Shown: positions 1 to 14,740, counted from the first letter of the stretch. The stretch is 64,000 nucleotides of DNA from Taenia hydatigena (GCA_036345935.2 JADWOT020001194.1:1-64000); one strand, 5' to 3'. Numbers and translations: made by a program. Notes: generated by a model from the sequence alone, not told the origin.

Positions 1-1060
1 GGCGAATAAAGCAAGACTGCCGACCACTTGCAATTAACCATACAGTCTCCCACTTGCATGCAAGCACTTGTGTATTGCACTAGCTGATGGTATCATTACC
101 ATTCGCTATTCAGCAAGATCGAATTTCAGCTTCTACAACTAAGGCGTGCAATGTTGCTGCGTGCAATCATCAGGCAAGGCTGCGGTGGTACCAACCAGGC
201 AAAAGTATGAAGAACTAATGTCGGTCGCATGACGCATACACATGCCGTTTAACTTTGCGATACAGTAGTTAGTCTGTTACATTGTGCTGTAATTGGCATG
301 GATTTGCTTAGTTAGCGCTGATCGGGGTCATCACTACTTCAGAGACCCACTTGTCGCGGACTCCGTCGATTCACCACGTAAAACAGTGTCTGAACTGACA
401 AACGTCACTCGATCTTGATGCAAGCAACTGACCTTGATCATTTTAATTCGTTGCATGATAGGCGATTTCGGATTCTCATTTTCCGTTAAAATGTTTTGAT
501 TAATCTCAACATTTAGAATAATATTAGACCGGTAGTTAGTAATAGGCCGTCTGGTGATAGTCTTGTTTTGGTGCATCCATCAGGCTTTTTCTTAGCTTGA
601 CGATTAGGTTTTCAGCATGGCTGTAGTATAATGGTGGAAAGCGAACCCTTTTTGTCTCTAAGTGATCTTCCTCTACTTAGGTAATGGGGAGCTCAAATTC
701 CACTCTAGACAACTCTTTGAGCATCATCTTGGCTTTGACATGAAATTGGGGTGGTGATGCGCTTCAAATCATGCCTAAATCTACTCATCGTGTAGTCAAT
801 TATTCAGTTCTGCTAGTGCTTATGCAAGTTTAGCACTTTTTTGTGGCCTTACTCCTTCAGGCATCACAAAACACTTGTGCAAACATACGGGTTCTCCAAT
901 TGAAATGTGTTTCAAGACCCTATATAGTGCAGAATTCATTTTATCTTTATAATTGGCGCATGCATTATCGATGAGATAGAAGTGGCGCTCTTTGAAGATT
1001 CTCCTTTAAACTATGGGAGAGTCGTGGCGTTTTTAATTTACTCGTTAACATATCATTTCA
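1..1060. other. No gene recognised
   Basis: I see no motif or homology in this stretch. The only longish frame is on the minus strand at 334-576 (80 codons, polar, no recognisable domain), which is within chance for this base composition. Confidence 0.5.
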
Positions 1061-1061
1061 G

Positions 1062-1251
1062 GAGCTATCTCTCATCAGGTAGGTACAAAATGAATTCTGT
1101 TTTTTTATGGCCTCTACTTTTGTTCTAATGTTGGTTGCTCAGCCGCCGGAAATGCAACAAATGCTGCATTACGCAAATTTAGGCACTTTGGAGGGTCTGC
1201 TTTGTGCAGGAGGAAATAGAGAAGATGCAACGGCCACGACTACCACTGATG
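1062..1251 (+). CDS. Possible microexon plus coding exon, unrecognised
   Basis: Two exon-like segments are framed by good splice signals. A 17-base segment (1062-1078) lies between a CATTTCAG acceptor and a GTAGGT donor. After a 64-base putative intron with a pyrimidine-rich end (TTGGTTGCTCAG), an open segment runs from 1143 to 1251 and ends G|GTGAGG, which is phase 1. The second segment encodes about 36 residues, opening PPEMQQMLHYANLGTLEGLL and ending in a Thr run. I do not recognise it. No partner exons were found on either side, so this may be coincidence or a fragment. Confidence 0.2.
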
Positions 1252-1254
1252 GTG

Positions 1255-4200
1255 AGGCCTTGGTGTCTAAAGAGGCCTGCAACACTGAAGCCCCATGCTT
1301 GCCCACCTGCATGCTCATTTATATTTCACTTATTCTTTGATTAAACAGTCTATAGCGTGACCCACTTTGCTCCCAATCAATTACCTGTTTAATCCTGCTT
1401 TATGTCAACCACCAAATTTGCTAAATGCTGCATTGTCTTTTAGGCGACTGTCGTTCCTTCGCTTTTATGGAGTCTCTACACATGCTTGCTTTTTAGCTCT
1501 TCAGAGGAAAGCCCAACTATTCAATAGCTATCACTAAATTGAGTCATTTGCGCATTCCAATAGCTATTTACAACGAAGACTCAAGCACACAACTTTGAGC
1601 TGAACCCTGTAAAGACTTGCGATTGATCAGCTTTATCGCCCTGTAGCAGAGCTGCATTCCGACCGCCACCTGAAAGAGCCAATTATATTTTTGTAGTCTC
1701 ACCTTCAACGTTATGGAAAGACATTGGCACAATAACTGTTGGATTTACTTAAAATAAATCATTAATAAATTCGTGTAGTGATAAGGCTTCGTGAATTACT
1801 AAAACTAATTTGCTCGTCCTAATTGATGAAATACTGGCAACGCCAATTCAAATCGTAGCATTCAATTTAAATTTTAGTCGTAGCACTACACACGCGTATC
1901 TGTTGATAATCCGACCCACCGTATATTTTGCCAGACGCACATTTTAAGTCACCAATAAGGTAGCAATAGAAACATGGCACCCGCGGAAACCCGCATGTCA
2001 TGAAGGTAACACAGTCATACATGAGGGCATTGTGGTTGACAAAGAAATGAGCCAGGGGTCAGGAAGGTGTGATTAGACCAACGATCCATTGATTTGCTTG
2101 AGGGCGTGAACCCTTCTTCCATGAAGGTCTAAAAAGAGCCCATCGAATTCTGAAGGCATTAATTCACTTGAGCGTTACCCAAATAAACATAGCAACCGAT
2201 TTCAAAATGCAATAACCAGAATCAACGAAAGCCAAGAGTTCAATATGGGAATGAGGTAATTTGGAATGCAGGGTTCGCCACAACTCCATGTGGCATCAAC
2301 CGATAGGCACGAATACTATAGATTTTTCTCCTCGAAAATGTTTAAACTGTGTCTTATCACTCACAAACAAAGAGTACTGCAATCTTCTTGCATTCGAATA
2401 CTTAATATTACACCTTCACATCAGTAAAGCTGCGATGTGAGTATGCGTGTTATCCAACCCGGCTTCTACGTCTACAAACCATAATTAAATTATGAAATCA
2501 CACATTTATCGCTGCCAACTGTTTTGCAAATTAATTGCACTAACCTGCTGGAGAAATCATTCTTTCCATAAAGAATAGTAGTTGCCAATAAACAACTGTT
2601 ATGCTCTTGTAAGCTGGAAAGAGTGTGCTAATGGGAGAACTTCCAGTATGTGAACCATGAAGCAGTGCAGTGCATTGGTAGCAAGGAACTGTGCTAGCTG
2701 GGATGTTATTGCGATGATTTGAATGAAGGGCCTGCCATTGCAAAAAAGTCTCCAATGAAGGACCTTGGCTCATGTAATTAAGTATTCGAGTGTAAAATGC
2801 AGTGTCCTGCTAAAACACTAACAAAAATCGCGATTTCATGAAATATCGTCTTATATTTTCCCCATTTTTTGCTCAAAAGTGTGAGAGATCCAACATTCTT
2901 TGATGCATTGGGTACCAATTATCTCCTCAAAGAACGAGAACCTGCCACAGGCCTTAGATGGAATTAAAAATCAACTCGTGTTACCACAGTCATTACAGAG
3001 ATTTGGCATAAAACTCACAATAGAGGTAAGCGTTAAGACATTAGCTTATTAATAGGTGCATAGATATGTTATTATTCGGTGGTCGACTGAGCCTCAGACA
3101 CCACGCATTCTGACGCAGATTGATCGCATGAGCTTGCACATTGCATTTAGAGGTGCGGCTTGAAAAACCTAGGATATTACATTTGCTGATATCAGGCACG
3201 TAAGTAGCGATGGAGGTAAATCCATTAGAGACCAAAAAGACTCGCTTTTTATCGTTTTACTGCAGTCATGCCAAAAATCTAATCGTTAGGATTGGGAAAT
3301 GCCTGGTTAATTGCGCCGAAAATTTGAAGGACATTTTGGTAAACCTTAAAGATGCACTTATTTCAGCGAAAACGGCCTCACAACGATGATCGCTCAGAAA
3401 CCACGTTGGTAAGTGGTGTCTAGCATCAGCTATTTAGGAATTTGTTTGGAGTCTCACAGACATTAGGAAGGAAGGATAAACCATTTATCACTAGAGTGGT
3501 ATGCGACGAAACTACGAAATTTGGGATTGAGGTGTCGGCTACTTGTGTAGCCGCTGCAACATATTCGTTATCTTCAAGTTTCCTGAAGATAGGCCTAGCA
3601 TTAAAAATGCATACCTAATGATCATTCAAATGTTCCTACAAATGGAAAGTCTAATACTTTATGTGCCACATAATTTTATTCAAGAATAATATGCTATGGA
3701 TATAGATAATTTGATCGCATCAGAGACAGTCAGAGATTAGTCAGAGGATAGCTGGGTGTGGTCAGAGCAGCTAGTCAATAGACTGCGTAATAATCTGATT
3801 TTCTTTCCTCCGAAATCCTAAAAAAGAGCGCACCGCAGACGAAAGTTAGTACACTACCGCAGTGGGATCAGGGAGCATTGTGGCTACTGTGCCAAGTTGT
3901 CCTTTGGCAGGTGACCTTGGTTTTCGAATGAGCCAAAGTTTCGAACAGATCGCTTACAATGCTGCAATGGTTGCATCGCCTAAAATAATGAAACCATTTA
4001 AAACTAACAATTTGTACCAGCTCAATCCGCATTTATAAATCCAAAAAAGCAAATGATCATTACTGATTCTACTGTTTTACAAATTAGCCGAGGACAAGTG
4101 ATTGCGATCGCAATCTATGAAGGGCAGACAATGAAGAATCGCATTTTACGGGCCCCATTTATTCCGATCAACTTCACGAATGTGACGAAGATGTTTCTCA

Positions 4201-7200
4201 TTTATTCATCTTAAACATCGCTTGCTTTTCAAATCTAGATAAAGATCCTCAGCTCTACCTTAGCTATAGTGGTCTATTGTTTGTTTGACCGCCGGTTCCG
4301 TCAACGGCTTTCCGGGTGGCTATATTGCCCCAGCCGAGTAAAATGGTTCCCAGGCCATGTCAAGCAGCTTCATTTCCTCTGTCTATCACACACATAATTT
4401 GCCCTGGTGTTTTGCATTCTGTTTTACTTTAAGGGAGTCTTGGCACGCCACACTGGTAGCAGCGGATAGTGAATGCGACTATAATAGATCTCCACTTTAA
4501 TCCATATCACCTGTAACAAATTCCAGTTGCGCAAGAGAAGTGCATATGCTACAGATGGGAAAACCCCTGTCATCATAAAGCAGAAGGGCTAAACATTAGG
4601 TCACGCAGATAAAATTCTCTTCCTCTTTCTATTTCTTTTCTTTTTCCTTTTATTAAACGCTCCATCGTTCCCCTTCCCTTGTAAAGTGCTCTCTAAGTCA
4701 ATCGCAATTTCCTGTAAATGCGCTTGTTTGTTTCACATTTGGTATTCACTCCATTCCTTCAGTTCACTGGTCCAAAGCAGGCACATTCGTTAGCTTCAAA
4801 CACATCATCCCCTTTTTCTTCATTCCTTTAGTGCATTTTCCAAAGCACCATACTTACTTTCTGCACTTCGCTTTCCCCACTACACCTCACCATTATCATC
4901 CACGCTGCATATTACTCACCTGCTCTGCGACTATTCTTTAGCAAAAGTTTCAATATTGTGCTTTAGCATTTTTACTTTTAAATCCATTCGACTCACATCA
5001 TATTTACACAGTTTTCTTTTTATTACCTGCATTTGCTCTGCGACTGCGTCCTATCAGCGCAACATTATGGTATCCTCAAAGTCATGGCCACTTTCAAATT
5101 TAGGGACCACGTTCCGCATAATAAACGAACAAAGAAACAACGTGAAATAGCTTTTGTCTAATTTAAACAAATTATTTCGCATCAAGCTTTACAAGGAATA
5201 ATATCACGTGCACTCTCTTTGCATGCCTTTAGCTCATAAAGCAATGCAGCACCATATATTTATCTTTGAAACAATTCGTCCAGTAATTGACAATTATAGG
5301 AATGTGAAAGCAAATCTTCATCAAAATTTTCCGTTTAACTTGACAACAACAATCCATAAGGCAGCTAATAATTTTATAGCCAGTGCTTACTTCACTTGGT
5401 GCGAGTCCAGCCTCATGGAAAAGCTTTTCAGAATATTTCTCAGCCGGCGACTTTCTTAATCTACTATGTTTAAAGACAAATGCTAGCACTTAGAGGGGGT
5501 CTTACTTCCCTGTCGATAAGGCCAAGATAAGACGCAAAGGACCCTGGGCGCACTTGCAGATGTTATTTGGAGCCATTCCACGGCATAGCCATCCATCACA
5601 TCCCCATCTCATCTGGCCAATTCGTACACCATATCATTAAACGCCACGTAGCTGCTTGATCGCGGTACTAGCCGTCATACCCATTTAATGGCACCGTGCG
5701 CTGAATTGGCAACACGGCATTTTAGACCATCCTGAGAAGTAAAAGACTGAGTTTACTCATGCTGTATTCAGCCTTCTCGCCTTCCGCTTTCCTGGCATAC
5801 ATGCCCCTGTACAAAGCAGTTGGGATCATCCTGTTTTCTTCTCCTTAAACACAACCCTTCCTACCCAAGCCCATCCATCCGACAACCTATAAGATACGCA
5901 TTCACCACCTTTCAAAGCTATTTTCAAGGCTAAGTAGTGGCATCTCACTCTTTGACAATTCACGCTGCATTTAGCAACAGGATTGAGTTACCCAATGAAG
6001 ACGGTACTTTAAATTGCACTTCACGTCCGTCAATAAGCTGCAACTCAACAACATTAAAACGCTTCCACACCTGCTGGGGTAAAACATGCCGCAGCCGTCA
6101 TTTGATGGTAAAAACGGGCTGCGGCTGTGCAACAGAACACATCCATCACCAATTCATACATATGCGCTGCAGCATCCTCAAATTTTCTCCTCCCTGGAGA
6201 CCAAATGGAGACATCATACTCGGATGGAATACATACACATGCATTTAACATACCAACGACCCACTCCATTAGGGTTCAACGACGAGGCAAATAGATGGCC
6301 CCGTCACTGAAATCCTTCATCCAACAAACCACTGACGCACTACATAGTCGCCTCCGCCTTGTTCAGTACCACCCTCTATGCTCTCCTCTGCAAGAGTTCT
6401 GCGTTCTCAGCCCCCTCATCTTCCATGGTGCAAGCAAAATCCCGTATTGGATGGAACAATGTGCTAGCCGTCACGCGTTTCCATGACCAGTGGAGGAAAT
6501 ACGAGCCTAAAAGCAAAGGGTTACACTCCTGTTAACGATGCGACGCCACGTCAACTATAGTGACAGAGTAGTTAAGATTTAATATAGCTACCGGTCCGAA
6601 ATGTACCGTCACATCGCAAACATGCAGCGACAAGCCCAACCACTTGTCTCAGGCAACGGAACTAAACCCAATACAATTAAAACGCACAAAAAAATCCTAA
6701 AATAGTGCAATCTTATGTGGCATAAGCTGCGTAGGTGAGAAACTGCAGAGGTAATTAGTGCATGAAGTCGTTGGGCATTTCACTTTCCGCTCACAAATGA
6801 AGTACACCTGACGGATAAGTCGTCCCACTCACTGCAGCATTCACACGTGGACGTCACTTGAATAACTCTGGAAAGTTACCCATACGTGGATACGGGACAA
6901 CAACTTGCGTCTTAAGCACCCAACATCGGGCAAGTGATTATCGAATATGGAAGTAAAGTGTACAGATAATGATGCATATCAAAGCATCATAATATGAACG
7001 TCCTTCCAATTACTTTGAACTTCTTTGATATCGGCAAAGGCAACAAAATCTCAACATCTCAGAGTAAAAGACGAACAAGCAAAACCGTTAATCGTGAGAC
7101 CATAACATATAATTTAACATATCTGACAAGCCCACAAAGCAACCGGTTCACTCTTGCTTTTGCTCCCGCGTGAAACTCACACAGCGTAATCAGGCGTTCA

Positions 7201-8550
7201 TAAGTGTGCAGATGGGAAGGAGAGGCTAGTGAACGGGTAAGATGGATTAGGGAACTTGCCTCCCAGGCGTGGTCCCTCGTTTGGTCCGTCATTATTAGTA
7301 GGTTGGACATGCAAGCAAAATCGTCTCGATAACCGGATTATACGAAATTAATTTATTTTCCTAAAGACATCTCAATTTTGATCAAAAGCTTGTTTCCCAG
7401 ACGAATCGTGTTGGGCATGCACAGCTTAGGAAAAACTCCGGTTGACTAAGTGCGGTTTGAGCTGCCACGATAACATACCCTAACAGTGATTGTAGCCGCA
7501 AAACACCTTGACCAATTGGTAGGCATGCATCTCAAAGTTCGTCGACTTCGATGCAGACGAATTGTAGTGGAACGAGCAATCATCAGTTTGAACTCTCTTA
7601 CGACACCGCATGGGTTTTATGAGGAACAAATTCCAGTCTTCAATTTTGATTTAAACATTAGGAGAAAATGGGTTTTTCAATGCTAGCAGCAAACTACTGT
7701 GAAATTTCGGTGATAAAGTCTTCAGCCAATAGCCTTAAGCGCAATTGCTATCATTAAAATAACTTAGGATTGTGTATACTTTGCAAGGACAAAACAGCCG
7801 TGGTTAAGAGTGCCTCTGCTAACGACTGCCTATCTGCACTCACGATTTTATCAACTAATCAGACAAGGCTGGCCGAGAAGGAGCTTTGAGGCTGCACAAT
7901 GCAAGTGAATGCTGGTAACTCACGCACCGACCCTGAATGTATGCAGTGACACAGACGCGACTGACCTTATACCACTCTATCCTCAAATCCATAAACTACA
8001 GGGCCACCACGCCTGCAGAGTCCGAAAAAATGAGTGAAAGTAAGTTTCGTGTCACACTATTTAAAATATTCTTTGCTAAAAGGCATAATCTCATGGAGAG
8101 TAATGCTCGTTCTCGGTAAGATGCGGTGTGGCTCAAGGCTTCAGAGGCTGCTCAACTCCACCAACTTGACCGATAATACCTTTGACACGTAAAGTGCTGC
8201 AGCCTCTTTTGGCCCTACATCACGGTGCGAATTCCCTTTGGGCATCAAGGGGAGCAAAACAGAATGCCACGCCACTTGCTACACGTGTCAACGGTGAAGA
8301 AGTTGATGTGAATGGCAAGAGGCATGCTTCTAGTACGACGCCTTCTTGCAATTTTATTGTATTCTCAGAGGGATTCTTATGAGTAGTCACTGCACTTAGC
8401 ATTTCTAGCATTATTCATTATGATGACATCTGCTCCTAGGCCACTCCGTTGAGTACCCAGGTGGAAAGATCAGTATATGCAAAAATTGGGAAGAGAAAAC
8501 TTGATTAAAACAAATGGCTAGCAGCAGATGGCTGACTAGACAATGCTTTG
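1255..8550. other. No gene recognised; some tracts
   Basis: There are no recognisable genes. At 3721-3770 an imperfect GTCAGAGA-type repeat occurs. From about 4620 to 4900 the plus strand is strongly pyrimidine-rich. The 12-mer TGCTCTGCGACT occurs at 4921-4932 and again at 5034-5045 with similar flanks, a small local duplication. An open frame at 7486-7686 (+) follows a plausible CCCTAACAG acceptor but resembles nothing I know. Overlapping frames around 5208-5489 on both strands are within chance. Confidence 0.45.
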
Positions 8551-8553
8551 AAA

Positions 8554-8573
8554 TCCTAATTAAGAAATTAGGA
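8554..8573. repeat. Perfect 8-bp hairpin
   Basis: TCCTAATT and AATTAGGA flank a four-base loop, AAGA. It is isolated, with no T-run after it and no gene nearby, so no role is suggested. Confidence 0.5.
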
Positions 8574-8574
8574 G

Positions 8575-11500
8575 TTGTGGTCGATCTGCCCCAAATTTAT
8601 CCAGAATATCACCTGCTGTGGCTATGGGAAGTGAGTGTAGACGAATATTTTCGACACGATATTGTAAATTAACATTTGACATTGGCCTACGATCTATCCG
8701 ATTCGATCAATTTATTTTAACTGGGTATGAAAAGGCATTTAGTGGAACTAATGCTCTTCCCATGTTGCCGAGTTAAAGCAACGGAAGTACACATTATTGT
8801 CATTGACCCGTGGATTTTGTTGGGACAGACTTGCCGCCACCAACATTAACGCTATCGATTCAGCTTGCTTTACTTAGTTAAATGCAGTAGCATACACAGC
8901 ATATTATACGCAGTGGAGGAGAGCGAAGGTAATGAAACGCAAAGGCATTTTATTGCGTATGATGCTACAAATGCATAGAGAAGCAGGTAGATGGATTGAA
9001 GCGGGGGGGAAATGAAGAGACTCGTAGACAGATAGAATGCAATAGAATGTGCCAGTGACACGGCGTGTACTACAGCCGTCACCGGTGCGATGTAACATAA
9101 CCCTATGGTGTGACGGATCTCATAGGTTTAGCACGCAGTACGGTCACCGACGTCTGTAACATCAGTTGGATGAGCATAATATGATTTTTGAGCGCTGATT
9201 AAACATCCACAGTGAAACACTGATCCTTTTTAATTACACTGCTACGATTTGATTCAGATGAGATGAATTGCGCTTAGCAAATTATTCCTACCATTGGTCA
9301 AAGGCGGGTGTAACCACGAAATGTGCTGCAGCAAAACCTTATCGTTCACGTTCATAGACAACCCTTCGATTCGTGGAGGTATCCTTGGTGCTGTGCTGCT
9401 TGTGGTGTATTTCAGGTCTACGGATCCGTTCTGGGAAACAAATGCTCACGTTACAAGCGGCTCTTACCCTCTAGGAGATAAATTATTTCTCTTCTAACCA
9501 GCTATGAGCGTCGCCAGTAGTCATGCGCTTAATATGAGACGCTCTTTTTTGAATTTAATGCTGCTTTTTTATGCTGCCACTTTTTTCTCGTATGTTTGGA
9601 TTTTTATTGTATGAGTAAGATAAGAAAGTAATTTAACGATGATTTATAATGCGACGGAACCACTGCTGCGCAAGAAACAAAGGTTGTTTTAAATTTTTCG
9701 AAGTTTTCTGGACGAAGATGGTGTACTGAATGCCTCGTTATGTTTGAGGGTTAAATGAGGCTACGCACACAAGTCATCATACCCGGTCGATACCAACAGG
9801 AATATCAATAGCGTTCTGCTTAATCACAAACATGTATTTCTTTCGGCGTTTATAATTGTTTTGTGTATACTAGTCACTGCATATGCAAAGAATTAGCACT
9901 GACTTCTCTGCGTGCAATTCAGCTCATTCACCCGTCCATAAGGCACTTGCTACACTATTACGCGCTGGTGATTGCTCAGGTTGTAGAAGAGAAGGAAGGT
10001 GTACAAGCGGTGCTGAACAGGCCAAGTAATGAGACACGAATGCTACCCACGAAGATGGGGACGGCGAAAGGTAGTAGGTGTGAAAGAGTATGCCAATTGG
10101 GAATTAAAGCATAAGTGGCAATAAAAGTCCAACAGCTAGTCAAGATGATAGAATGTTAGGTGTCTCTAAAAGGGATGAAGCAAACTTTACATTTTCAGGC
10201 TTTGTGCGCTTGATCAGACAAAGTTTGAATTAAATTTTATTGCTAGAATTTTTTCAAATAACTGCTCATGAGGGGATCCTAGAGTGACGGCTTTAAAAAT
10301 CAAGAATTGACAGCTTCTATAATGAATGGAAGTAAAAATTTTTGAGAGACGCATATAAAATCCATTTTCATGCCATTAAATCACGTACTAATATTATAGG
10401 CTATGCTTACATTCGTAATCTTCTTGAAGTCAGTGCTAACAAGTTACAGCAACATGTGAAAACTCCCAATCAGGATTGTGAAGTGGATATTTAGCATAAA
10501 TGCTTGTTAAAAGCTGGAATATTGAGCGCATAACAAGCAGCTGTCTGTTATTTTGGGTCATAGGCCGTGTTTCGGCAAACAATACTAAAGGCTTCTTGCT
10601 AATTCCTGGAAGTGAGGTGCCTACTTTTCAAAAGTTGGATCGAGTGATGACGCTGAGTTTGCTTTGTTTTTAAAACTAATGGACCATTAATCGTCCTCAT
10701 TTTTTGAGTGAATTCGAGAATAGATGAAGCTTGCGGCACCCGAGGGTATTGGTCAGGAGAGTTAAGTAGGAATGCGGCTGCGGAGCTGCATTTTGAGGCT
10801 AGAGCAGGGGTGTTTTTCAAGCGAGACCATTGTCTTTAGAATGTTACTACGTAGAAGATTGCCAATGTCGATTCAAGTGTAGTTCTAGCTCATCGGCATT
10901 GTATGCGTAGAAGACGGTGTTGATGTCCTGTAAAGATATTATTTTTAAGGATGCAAGTGATCAATGAGAAATTGTATTTTTTCGTGACTTCGGGGTGGTA
11001 AGGGAGGCCTCAGGTGAAAGTGGTGGTGACTGGGATGCAAAATGTCTTTTGATGGAATACTACTTTTGCTGAGATAACGGAAAGTCTAAGGTGGTGGATT
11101 AATCCATGAGCACCCTTGTTACTACCTAAAGATGAAAAAGTCGATAGTTGATATTGATCGCCTGCTATCAGGCAGCGAGGAGTAGATAGAGGGCTGCAGC
11201 AAGATTTTGAGATTGCCTTGTGCATACGGTGCAGGCGATAGCGGATGAGAACGCTGGTAAATTGTTGGCAGGTAGCAAATGTGCGCTCTTTAGCTCGTTA
11301 TTTGACTAAATTTTGACTATTAATAGGCTCTCAGTGTTAACAATGCAGCTTTACTAGATATAAGCTTAAAACAAAGGTAAAATTCTGAGTTCCTCTGCTA
11401 ATGATTGCATAATGTATGGCATGAGTTGACTTAACGTGTAGAACTCTTCGAATCGACCCCCGAAGATTTACAGAGGTTAGTTCCTACCAATTTGCACTGT

Positions 11501-14500
11501 CGACCATATTACTCTTGGTAATCCAGGGAAGGTGTAGCTAAGGCGTGCCTCACAAGCATTCCTATATTCCGCCCAGCGTGGGCCAATAGAACACTGACGA
11601 GCTGTAGACACACTCAAAATCTATTTGGTGAAGTTTGGATGACTCACTGGACTTAGTGTGAATATTCGCTTAGCGGGTAAAAAGGGTCATATGATAGGCC
11701 GTGTAAACCATGTTACTCTAAGAGCAGAACATTTGATAAGAAAACTGGAAGGTCCTTATCAAGGCCTTAGGGAAGATAAGGAACCTGTTCAGAAATTATA
11801 AGAGAAAAAGCGTTCGTTGCACATGGGGCAATTGACGTATTAAGAGATAACGAATTTAAGCAAAGCGATGGGAGTGAAGGATTGGCTCATAAATTTTGAG
11901 CTTAAAAATTCACGTTTGACTTGTATTGCACACAACTTTGCGACTTTGCGCTTCAATCTCAGCAGATGCTAAATTGTAAGGGGTATTTTGGGAGGACTGC
12001 TGCTAATGAGAATAGCCCTGGATTTATTTATTTCCATTGCCATATCATTATGAGCATCAGAACTTGACTGTATTCTGTTGCTTTGGCTGCACTTTTATAC
12101 TCATTGTCCAATACAATGGTCCAAATTATGCCAAATTTAATTATGTAGGAGGTGTGATTTCGTTAGAACTGTTTAAACTACAAGCAGTTGACTTCACTCG
12201 AAGTAGACAAATCATTATTAAAGAACGGAAAGACTGAGAGCAATACCAACTAAATCTAAGTTTAAGACATACTAAAAACAATGCTATCTGCCATCGGTTC
12301 GTTAGCAATTTTACAGCAAGTTATCAGGCAATGGCGAAGTTAATGGGTAGAGGTGCAACATCAAGATGTGAGGGAATGAATGCTTGCAGAGGTGGGGTCA
12401 CGAAAGTCTTCTTCTTTAAAGCACAGCATTCCGCTGGTGATGGCAGGGCTCGAAGGTAGGGGCGATGGCATGGCCTCTGTGCACAAAAGCAAAGAAGATC
12501 GTTTGTGTCATATCAAGCGAGTCAAATTTAGTTAGACTGAGGCTATTTTTCAATGGGAATAGGCGTACCAATCTAGCACGTGATTGTCAATTTACATGCA
12601 AAATACACCAGAGTACTTTTCTTTAACCTGATTCAATTCCATGGTTTTAAAGGTCTCATAAAATTCGAACTGGGACTCTACCAGGTAGGAAATCGAGCGT
12701 AAGCAAGGTCAGTACGATGACACAACTATTGTGCGAAAGAACGATATGATCGCTATGAAGTTTTACAAGGAAGCAAAAATAAAATTGCGGAAATAAAATT
12801 CCATCTTTACTCAAGGTTTGCAGGAGAAAGGAAAGCAGGGACAGCCCCAACTAAGACTAAGAATGCAATGATAAGTAGTGAGGTAATGATGTCTAATAAG
12901 GTTAAAATACATTTGTTATGCTCTTAATGCATGGATCACCAGGCGAATTCTGTACCCAGACCACATACAATCTGCTGTACTGCTCATTGGAATCGGTTTC
13001 TGTAAAAGCCTTGGAAACTAGGAATCGCATATTTGCGACGCCAAGTTGAGAAAGGTGTATGGTAGTTTACAATCCTTTTCGTCGTTTACGAATTCGGCTA
13101 GCAAAAGCAGGCTACTTTCCCTTACAACTTGGCACTTAGTACTTTCCTAAAAACGAGCGATTATCTTGGAAGGAAATCCACATTTAATAGACATGATATA
13201 AAGGATGCAATGATAAAGTTGATGGCATGAAGTTAAGGCAAGTCTGCCCACCTCAGGGGAGTTCCCAAAGATGTTCACAGGGATGAACTTGATGCCAAAC
13301 GAATGTCAGCAGAAGCGTAGGGATATCAGATTGCAAAAGATTATTCTAGTGAGCTAGGACAAAACCACAACGGTAAGCATGTGCAACCAACTGTAACAGC
13401 CGCTTTCATTTATGGGTTTGGCTGAGGCTGTCGTCCAGGACAAATCCGTCAGGTCAATGAGAGAACCCGATTTTAGGCTGCGCTAGTGACAATCTAAGCT
13501 AGAACTTCAATGTGCCACTTGATTTGGTAGTAAAGGTTCAAACAGGAGAGCAGTCCAGATGGTCAGTAGCTGTACGACATCAAGTGGGCGAAGAGTCGCA
13601 TGGTCGCAGGAGGCTTAAAGCAGAGATGGGAAGGAAAGGAGGTAGAAATATGGACGAATAATTCAGCAACACTTTTCTTTTGGTATATTATCCCCAACTC
13701 TGTTGAAGGAAGAGCTTTGGCCTCAAATTCTTTACCATTTACCCGCGGACAATACTATCGTCTTGCAAATACGAAAGATTTTAATTAACACCGAACTTGC
13801 TACCTTCGCGATCCTTTCCTGATTGTAAAATGTTGAAAATGAACTACCTCAGGCGACAAAGATGCCTAAAAAGGAAAAAGGAGATATTAAATAGATTAAT
13901 GTTAATGCTCATGTCCATCATCACTCGCGCTGTGTTAAATTTGATACGTGCAGCATGAACTGCAGTTTCACAGGTCTGCCCATTTAAAAGAGGTTAAGCA
14001 TGCTGCCTGCCACTGAATACTGAAAAGTTCAAACAGAGTAGGCTTTTGCTTCTCATCCCTTTGAATTAATGAAAATAATAAAGGCTTTTAAGTGCTGCTT
14101 TAACAAGCATAAAAGTACAAAGCCAAAGGAAGTGGCAGTTGAAAGTAAAGGAAGTAATAATAGGAATTGGTAAACGAGTTGATGGCAAACGAAAGAGTTT
14201 CTACGGAATGAAAGGAGAAGAGAAGGAAAGGAAACACAACGCTTGGATTAGGATGCATTCAAGCAATTTGCAGATGCTAAAAATACCACTTTTGATTTGT
14301 TCGCATCACCACACTCAAGTCACACGAGTGGATGAATTTTCATTAAAAATTTTGTGTCGGCAACTCAGGTTACAGGAACCTAACAAATGGAACTACTTGA
14401 AGGATACATAGCAGTTGTGACGATCAAACCATGGTGACAATCATCGCCGGAGTCGATGTCCAAGTGATCAGTGTGAGCGTCCTGGTTCGTTTTGATGGAA

Positions 14501-14735
14501 ATTAACCCTTTGAAGGCCTAATATATCGACACGGGTCACTTGAGGCGAATTTAATATAAAAGATGGGCTCTGTCTCGCATTACGTCAGCAAAGTTTGCAT
14601 GAAAACGTTGTCAGCCTTACGGCCATTTGGCTTGTGGATTTCCTCAACCTCTCTCCATAGTGTTCCAACCATGGAACAATCAAAACTGGCCCTATCGCTC
14701 CTTGGTCACTAGGACTTGTATGCCCCGGTCTCTAT
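8575..14735. other. No gene recognised; possible faint tandem copy at 10.6-11.2 kb
   Basis: No gene is recognised. On the minus strand the frames at 10599-10820 and 11010-11225 look faintly alike by eye (shared CTCAAAAT, a GA(C/T)CAATA stretch, TTCATCT and GATTAAT blocks in the same order), which could mark an old tandem duplication about 400 bases apart. An open frame at 14139-14411 (+) is lysine-rich near its start and unrecognised. Confidence 0.4.
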
Positions 14736-14740
14736 AGCGT

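Noticed and set aside
13618..13660. KQRWEGKEVEIW, similar to a ryanodine-receptor segment (KQRSEGEKVR)
   Set aside because: No matching neighbours on either side (no tryptophan pair before, no GD.LILVS after), unlike the better case at 53.4-53.9 kb.
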